This document shows, piece by piece, positions 58,511-64,000 of a DNA stretch of 64,000 nt. A program made the translations under genes and the position numbers. Position 1 is the first letter of the stretch, and each line of letters begins with the position of its first letter. A model generated the notes under the pieces. It saw only the letters and a program-made list of their open reading frames with translations, was not told the origin of the DNA and did no database searches. Where the stretch lies: the NCBI GenBank assembly GCA_947683625.1, contig CANTUR010000037.1, forward strand, positions 372,001-436,000, given 5' to 3'. Source of the stretch: Mallotus nudiflorus. Taxonomy: Eukaryota > Streptophyta > Magnoliopsida > Malpighiales > Euphorbiaceae.

Positions 58511-60057
58511 ATGGCTTTAGAAGAATTTTCCGTTCATAAAACAACATTAGAAAATGCTAGAACTTATGATGAAGAATCTTTAAGAGTAGCAGTCCCTATA
58601 TGATTGTAAAAAATACAACAATTATTAGTGAGATAAAATAATACTAATTTTCATATAAATTATTTATATTATAATAATATTAAAGAACATATAGAAGAAC
58701 TTAGAGAAAAAAAATCATAGAAATAAAAAATATAGTAACTAAAAATCCTAAAATATTATAAGTAATTAATCCAATAAGAGAAAATCCAGAAATTGAATAC
58801 ACAAATGAAGAATAGAATAAAATTAGAACTTATAGTACAGAAACTAATTCTGAAGAAATATTAAATTTAATTAATCAACTAAAAACAACCACCATAGAAG
58901 AACAAATAAATATAATGAAAATAAATGAATCTTCATCAGAATAAGATTTAGATACAAAAGAATATTTAGATAGAAAGGAAGAAATTTTAATAAATGAAAC
59001 AAAATTTCAACCAATAGCATCCGTAGCACTAATAAAATATCCAACCGTAAAAGAAGATGCTGAATCTTCGAATAAATCTAAAAAAAATAATAGAAAATCA
59101 AAATTATATAGAAGAAATATATTGGCTAAAAAGAACATGTGAAAATATGACAAAAAAAATAAAAAATTGGGCAAGAATGAATTCAACTATAATAATAGGA
59201 AGAGATTTAGAAGTTTCAAAAGAAAAATTATTATTACAACAAACAACAAACATTTTTAGGAATTTTAGCTAACTAGTTTGAGCAATTACCAAAAATTGAA
59301 AAAGCAGGAATAGAAAATGCAGCTGCAAACATAGAATTAGTAAGAAAATATGAAAAATTATTATTAAAACGTTTTACGTATAAGAAAGTAATAATTTCAT
59401 AAAATACTTACAGAAAATATTTAGTTAAATTACAAATATGTGATATAAATTATTTTAAAGAATATGCATGTAAATTTGAAGAATATTATATAAAAGCAAA
59501 AATAGACCCAACAGATAAAGTATGTTTAAACTTATTGTTTTATAAATTACCAGCACCATGGGGAAATAAAATATCACAAAAAATATATTGAATTAAATAT
59601 GGCGAAAGATTTTTTTGGGAACAAGAATTGCTTTTGCATAATGATATTTAGAAACAGAGTGTATATCATTAAATGAATATAGATTAAAGTATAAACAAAC
59701 TAAAAATAAACAAAATCTAAACTGTAAAAAATTTCCTTTAATACCCAATTATGGATGTGAACTATGTAGATATAAAAAAAACATAAATAGAAAAAGAAAT
59801 TAAAAAATATATATTTCAGGAAATATAGAAAACAATATATTGCAAGAAGAGAAAATATAAAAAGAAATATAATAAGAAGTTAAATAAATAAGAATATAAA
59901 TGTTATATTTGTAGGCAAAAAATGACATTTTGCAAATGAATGTCCAAATAAGAAAAAAAAAAGTAGAAGGATATATGGTAATTTCAGAACTCTCAAAAAT
60001 AAGTCAAGATGAAACTATATACGAAATAACTTCTACTGGATCATCAGAATTTAATTA
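58511..60057 (+). pseudogene. Coat-protein/zinc-knuckle region relic
   Basis: The coat protein packages viral DNA; its Cys/His knuckle binds nucleic acid. From an ATG at 58,511 a broken reading runs through acidic, coiled segments. Near 59,460-59,580 lies the capsid-core pattern with KLPAPWG, a conserved site in caulimovirid coat proteins. A Cys-x2-Cys-x4-His-x4-Cys knuckle lies at 59,901-59,943: Cys at 59,901 and 59,910, His at 59,926, Cys at 59,941. There is a one-base frameshift between the second Cys and the His. A Lys-rich stretch and an acidic Glu/Ser tail follow, up to a stop near 60,055. Many other stops. Confidence 0.65.
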
Positions 60058-60359
60058 AACAACAAAATAGGGATATAGGGAAAAACTACATAGAATAAAA
60101 ATTTGATAGAGAAAAGTATTTAGAATTAATAAATTATGAACCTAATATTAGTATAAAAGATATTTTTGAAAAACAACAACAAAGCAATAATTTTAAAAGG
60201 ATATTTAAAAATCCAGTTTTTAAAAGAGAGAAAATAATATTATGTAGAAAAAATAGCTAAAGAGGCAATTGATGTAGTTGATATAGAAGAAAACACTAGG
60301 ATACTCCATTCTTAATAAAGATAAGATAGAAAACGAACTGATGAAAATACCAAAAAAAA

Positions 60360-60930
60360 GAAATATATCAATATAAAAATTTACAAATAGGAGGAATAAG
60401 TATAATAGTAAAATCTTATTTTCAACATCATATTAATTCACCTTTTATTTTAATTATAACAAATCATAGAATGAGACATAATTTAAGAGATAGTATAATA
60501 TGAGAGTTAGATACAAATTTGTGTTATAATAAAATTATTATAAATATATTTTCAAACTTCAATCTCAACCTCAGAGATGAAAATATAGACCAAACATTAA
60601 AAATATATTATAAAATTTTTAGAGTAAAAGCACCTCTAAGAAGTAAACTAATTAGGATAAAAATAAAAACTTTATATTCATTTACTACTAAGTATGAAAT
60701 TTATAATAATAAGATATTAACAAGCTATGAAGTATCACCAATATTTAAGGAATTAATAGAATATAGATCTAGAGAAATAACTAATATTTATAATTATCTT
60801 GAAAATTATACTATAAAATTTGATAATACTGAAAAATTATGAAAGCCTAAGAAAAATAAAAATACAGATATATATAAAAATTATGATGAATTACAAAGAT
60901 CATTAACAATAGAAAGAAGAAGTCTATCTA
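60360..60930 (+). pseudogene. Movement-protein relic (30K superfamily)
   Basis: Movement proteins of this superfamily form tubules through plasmodesmata. An open stretch of 107 codons (60,519-60,842) sits in a longer reading that can be followed from about 60,370. It shows the alternating beta-strand pattern of the 30K core, including an Asn/Leu-rich strand pair followed by a Lys-Ile-Tyr-Tyr-Lys strand near 60,610. One stop lies at about 60,500 and another ends the frame at 60,840. Its place after the coat protein is unusual for the family. Family assignment is by pattern, without alignment. Confidence 0.55.
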
Positions 60931-61009
60931 GAGATACCTAGTACTAGTAATAACTAATAATAATAAAAACCTCTATTGTAGACACCACATAAAAAAGACA
61001 AGATCACCA

Positions 61010-61440
<431 letters not shown>

Positions 61441-61469
61441 ACCAATATCTCAAAAGAGACCTTACAACT

Positions 61470-61800
61470 AATTTTTCAAGCTTTATATTAGTCAAATTAA
61501 ATAATCAAACAACTATAATATTAGTAGACATAGGGTCTCAAATTACTTTAGGAAAAACATTATTAACAATACATTGGACAAATTTAAAATTTTTTTTTAA
61601 ATTATCTAGAATAGAAAAAATTACTTATATTATTAATAGAGTAGCAACAAAAATATTAAAAATACCCTTATTATTTGAATTACATTATACATATCGCTTA
61701 ATATTAGGAAAATCATTTTTTGATATTCATAGTCCTTTGTGTATTTATCCTCAGTATTATGAATTTCATACATTATGTCACCATAAGATAAAAATATAGA
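61470..61800 (+). pseudogene. Aspartic-protease-like relic 2
   Basis: A second retropepsin-like block follows directly. DIGS (61,527-61,538, Thr changed to Ile) comes after a hydrophobic strand and LNNQTTIILV. A beta-rich middle follows, then Leu-Ile-Leu-Gly-Lys-Ser-Phe-Phe near 61,690-61,715. It is mostly one frame to a stop at about 61,797. It could be the true protease of the polymerase polyprotein with the first block being something else, or a tandem duplication. Confidence 0.5.
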
Positions 61801-62039
61801 GATTAACTAGTTCTCAACTATGCTATTAGATGCATGGTGAGGTCCATATAATAGAAGAAGAAAAATAAAAAGAAAACAAAGATAATATTATATAAAACAC
61901 AACTTTAGAATTAAACTATGATATAGAAGTATATCAAACAAAAATAGAATAATAGAAAAAATAAATAATTTAGAAAGAGAAAACCCCTTAGAAAAATGGG
62001 AAAAACACAACAATTATACTAATAAGAATTAAGGAACAA

Positions 62040-62900
62040 AATAAGAATAAAATTATAAAAGGAAAACAAATAAAAGCAATACCAATAACATTAAAAGAAT
62101 ATGATATTCATATTCAAGAAATGTTAGAAAAATGATTTTGTAGTCTTTCTACTAGCCAACATAATTGTAATGCCTTTATAGTAAATAAGCACTCTGAACA
62201 AAAAATAGGAAAAACTATATTAGTCATAAATTACAAACCACTTAATAATTTATGTAATAGATATTTTTATCTAATACTAAATAAGCACGTATTATTTAGA
62301 AAATTAGAAGATAAAAATTACTTTTCCACTTTTGATTTAAAATCAATATTTTATCATTATAAGTTAGAAGAAAAAAATAAACATTAGACAACATTTATCA
62401 CACCTCAATGTTTGTATGAAATGATTGTTTTACCATTCAGATATTTAAATAGTTTTGTTAAATTTCAAAATTTTACTAATGAAGTGATAAAACTATTGAA
62501 AGAATTTACTTTACTATATATTGATGATATTTTAATATTTTCTACTATATTAGAAGAACATTTTAGACACATATTATTATTTGCATAATGATGTGAAGAA
62601 AAAAAATTAATTTTAGGAAAAGGATAGAGTAAAATAGCTAAAACAGAAATAGAATTTTTAGGATCAGTAATTAATAATAAAGAAATTAAATTATAACCCC
62701 ACATAGCCCAAAAATTATTAAAATTTTCTAAAAAAAATAGAAAAAAGACAATTACAATCATTATTAGGATTATTAAATGTGTGTAGATAATATATCACAA
62801 ATTTACCTTATATTCTAACTAGTTTTAATAAAAAAAAAAACTAAAAAAGAATTAAAAGTTAGATTAGATAGAAAAAGATGAATTATTAGAAAAAATATAA
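62040..62900 (+). pseudogene. Reverse-transcriptase relic
   Basis: Copies the RNA pregenome into DNA. The polymerase catalytic motif Tyr-Ile-Asp-Asp is intact at 62,517-62,528, in a frame open over 62,465-62,588. Upstream, near 62,315-62,350, the first catalytic Asp region (Thr-Phe-Asp-Leu-Lys) is present. Upstream strands and fingers can be followed from about 62,090. Downstream, near 62,640-62,700, lies the thumb-proximal Phe-Leu-Gly strand. Stops break the frame at several places (for example TAG at 62,385, TAA at 62,587). Confidence 0.78.
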
Positions 62901-62934
62901 AAAAAATTCACCCTTATTACTACCAACAGGACAA

Positions 62935-63300
62935 TGTGAATAAATAGTAACAACATATGCAAGTGACATAAGATGAGGAGCAACTTTAACTTTTAAAGAA
63001 AAGGTTAAAGATCCAAAAATTTATAAATATAATTTAGAAACTTTTTATATAGCTGAACAAAACTATTCTTCAAATAAAAAAGAAATGTTAGTAGTAATAA
63101 AGATAATAAAAAGCTTTGAATTAATTATTTATAAATCTGAATTTATTATAGAAACTAATAATAGAATGGTAATATCTTGGTTAAAAAGAATATCAACTAA
63201 TAATTTTAATAAAAGGATTTTAAAATGACAATCTTATTTATCAAATTATGCTTATAATACTAAATATATAGAAGACAAAGAATTTTCTTGCTAATTTCTT
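62935..63300 (+). pseudogene. RNase H relic
   Basis: RNase H removes the RNA strand during reverse transcription. A reading from about 62,950 shows the strand with the first catalytic Asp (Ser-Asp, 62,960s), then Tyr-Ser-Ser-Asn-Lys-Lys-Glu with the catalytic Glu near 63,080, and Glu-Thr-Asn-Asn-Arg near 63,155, where the third catalytic Asp is expected but Asn is found. It ends at a stop near 63,293. Directly follows the reverse transcriptase as in all caulimovirids. Confidence 0.7.
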
Positions 63301-63319
63301 ATCTATAATATTATTTCAG

Positions 63320-64000
63320 ATAGACCAATTTCATGATAAATATGTAGCGTTAGAACAAAAGTTGAACCAATTATTATCAAAGAACGAAAAGTTGAAGCAG
63401 CTTATATGAAAACTAAATTATGAAAAATCTGATTTTAAAGAAGGTTTCACCATAATAGCTGAAAATAGTACTAAGCATGAGCAGGAAGAAAGTAGATCCA
63501 AAAAAGAAGAAAAAAATATATCCAAATTAGAAGAAAATATTAAATCCAAAGAAAAAGAATTAGAAAAAGGAATTTTTTAGTACAGTATCAAACCAAGTTA
63601 TTCAAAAAAAGTTAAAGAAGAATCAAAGAGTGATTTGTTTATAACAGTCACTCGTCACAGGAATATTTGTTTCAAAAATTTCTTTACTTTGATTTAATAT
63701 ATATTATGACTAAAATCCAATATTCCTTGGATGAATTTAATTTGTTGGAAGAATTTTAACGAAGTTACTATTTACCAAACTATAAATCCAAACACAATAT
63801 AACATTTCTATGATTATGGGTTATTTCATTGTATATATCCAAGTCTTAATCATGAAGAACTTAGTCAACTGTCAGCATGTATCCAGCATGTAGCGAAGAA
63901 ATTCCAGAATTTAGTAAGAAATAGACAGATAAATATGAGATTTTATCAAACAATTCTAGAATTTAGAAGAGATCAAACATGTGCTAGCCAATGACAATAC
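63320..64000 (+). pseudogene. Post-RNase H region with coiled coil, unidentified, open at window end
   Basis: 63,330-63,580 encodes a strongly charged heptad-like stretch rich in Lys, Glu, Leu (EQKLNQLLSKNEKLKQL, SKKEEKNISKLEENIKS) with one TGA. After 63,600 the composition changes, with aromatic-rich readings (LSQLSACIQHVAKKFQNLV near 63,860-63,920) to the edge. The position fits an ORF downstream of the polymerase, where some genera encode a transactivator/inclusion-body protein, but no motif proves this. Confidence 0.4.

Overview
This is an AT-rich stretch of a flowering-plant nuclear genome, almost certainly a eudicot. The evidence is nested Ty1/copia and Ty3/gypsy LTR retrotransposons, a CACTA terminus, MITEs, fragments of plant-specific genes (HIPP, VQ, RING-H2) and an endogenous plant pararetrovirus. 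No intact protein-coding gene, tRNA or rRNA was found. Nearly every open frame is a short relic or a chance ORF in AT-rich DNA. The species cannot be named from the sequence. All boundaries and similarities were judged by eye.

Region 1 (1-37,050) is a stack of nested elements. A copia element on the minus strand (copia D) survives as three pieces: RNase H plus 3' LTR start (3,190-3,790), reverse transcriptase (33,165-34,022) and protease/zinc-knuckle (36,657-37,050). A giant Tat/Ogre-type gypsy element on the plus strand (element C, 3,796-33,159) sits inside its RNase H. C has LTRs of 2,828 and 2,827 bp, a 5-bp target duplication and a tRNA-Arg-type primer site. Inside C lies the 3' end of a second Tat-type element (A, plus strand; LTR from 9,508). 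That LTR is split by a third, inverted, gag-only relative (B, 11,221-21,864). The 3' part of C holds several tandem-repeat fields and an antisense, intron-containing plant-mobile-domain pseudogene.

Region 2 (37,051-45,500) starts with another copia element (copia I) whose gag was hit by a 2.77-kb solo gypsy LTR with a perfect TTATT duplication, then by an Athila-like LTR (element E). After these come a 238-bp MITE with a 9-bp duplication, an old Tat LTR piece, and two host-gene relics back to back: a RING-H2 fragment (minus) and a VQ-motif gene (plus).

Region 3 (45,500-50,213) carries the best-preserved host gene, a two-exon heavy-metal-associated isoprenylated plant protein (HIPP). It is complete apart from one nonsense codon. 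The 3' end of its intron is tandemly duplicated.

Region 4 (50,214-57,300) holds two more Athila-like LTRs (G and F). G is split by another gypsy LTR (K). MITE-like pieces and CA/TA microsatellites follow.

Region 5 (57,299-64,000) is a decayed endogenous caulimovirid on the plus strand. It has a tRNA-Met primer site directly behind a 151-bp hairpin, then small upstream ORFs, coat-protein/zinc-knuckle, movement-protein, protease, reverse-transcriptase and RNase H relics and a coiled-coil tail running off the window. The coat-then-movement order and a second protease-like block are its unusual features.
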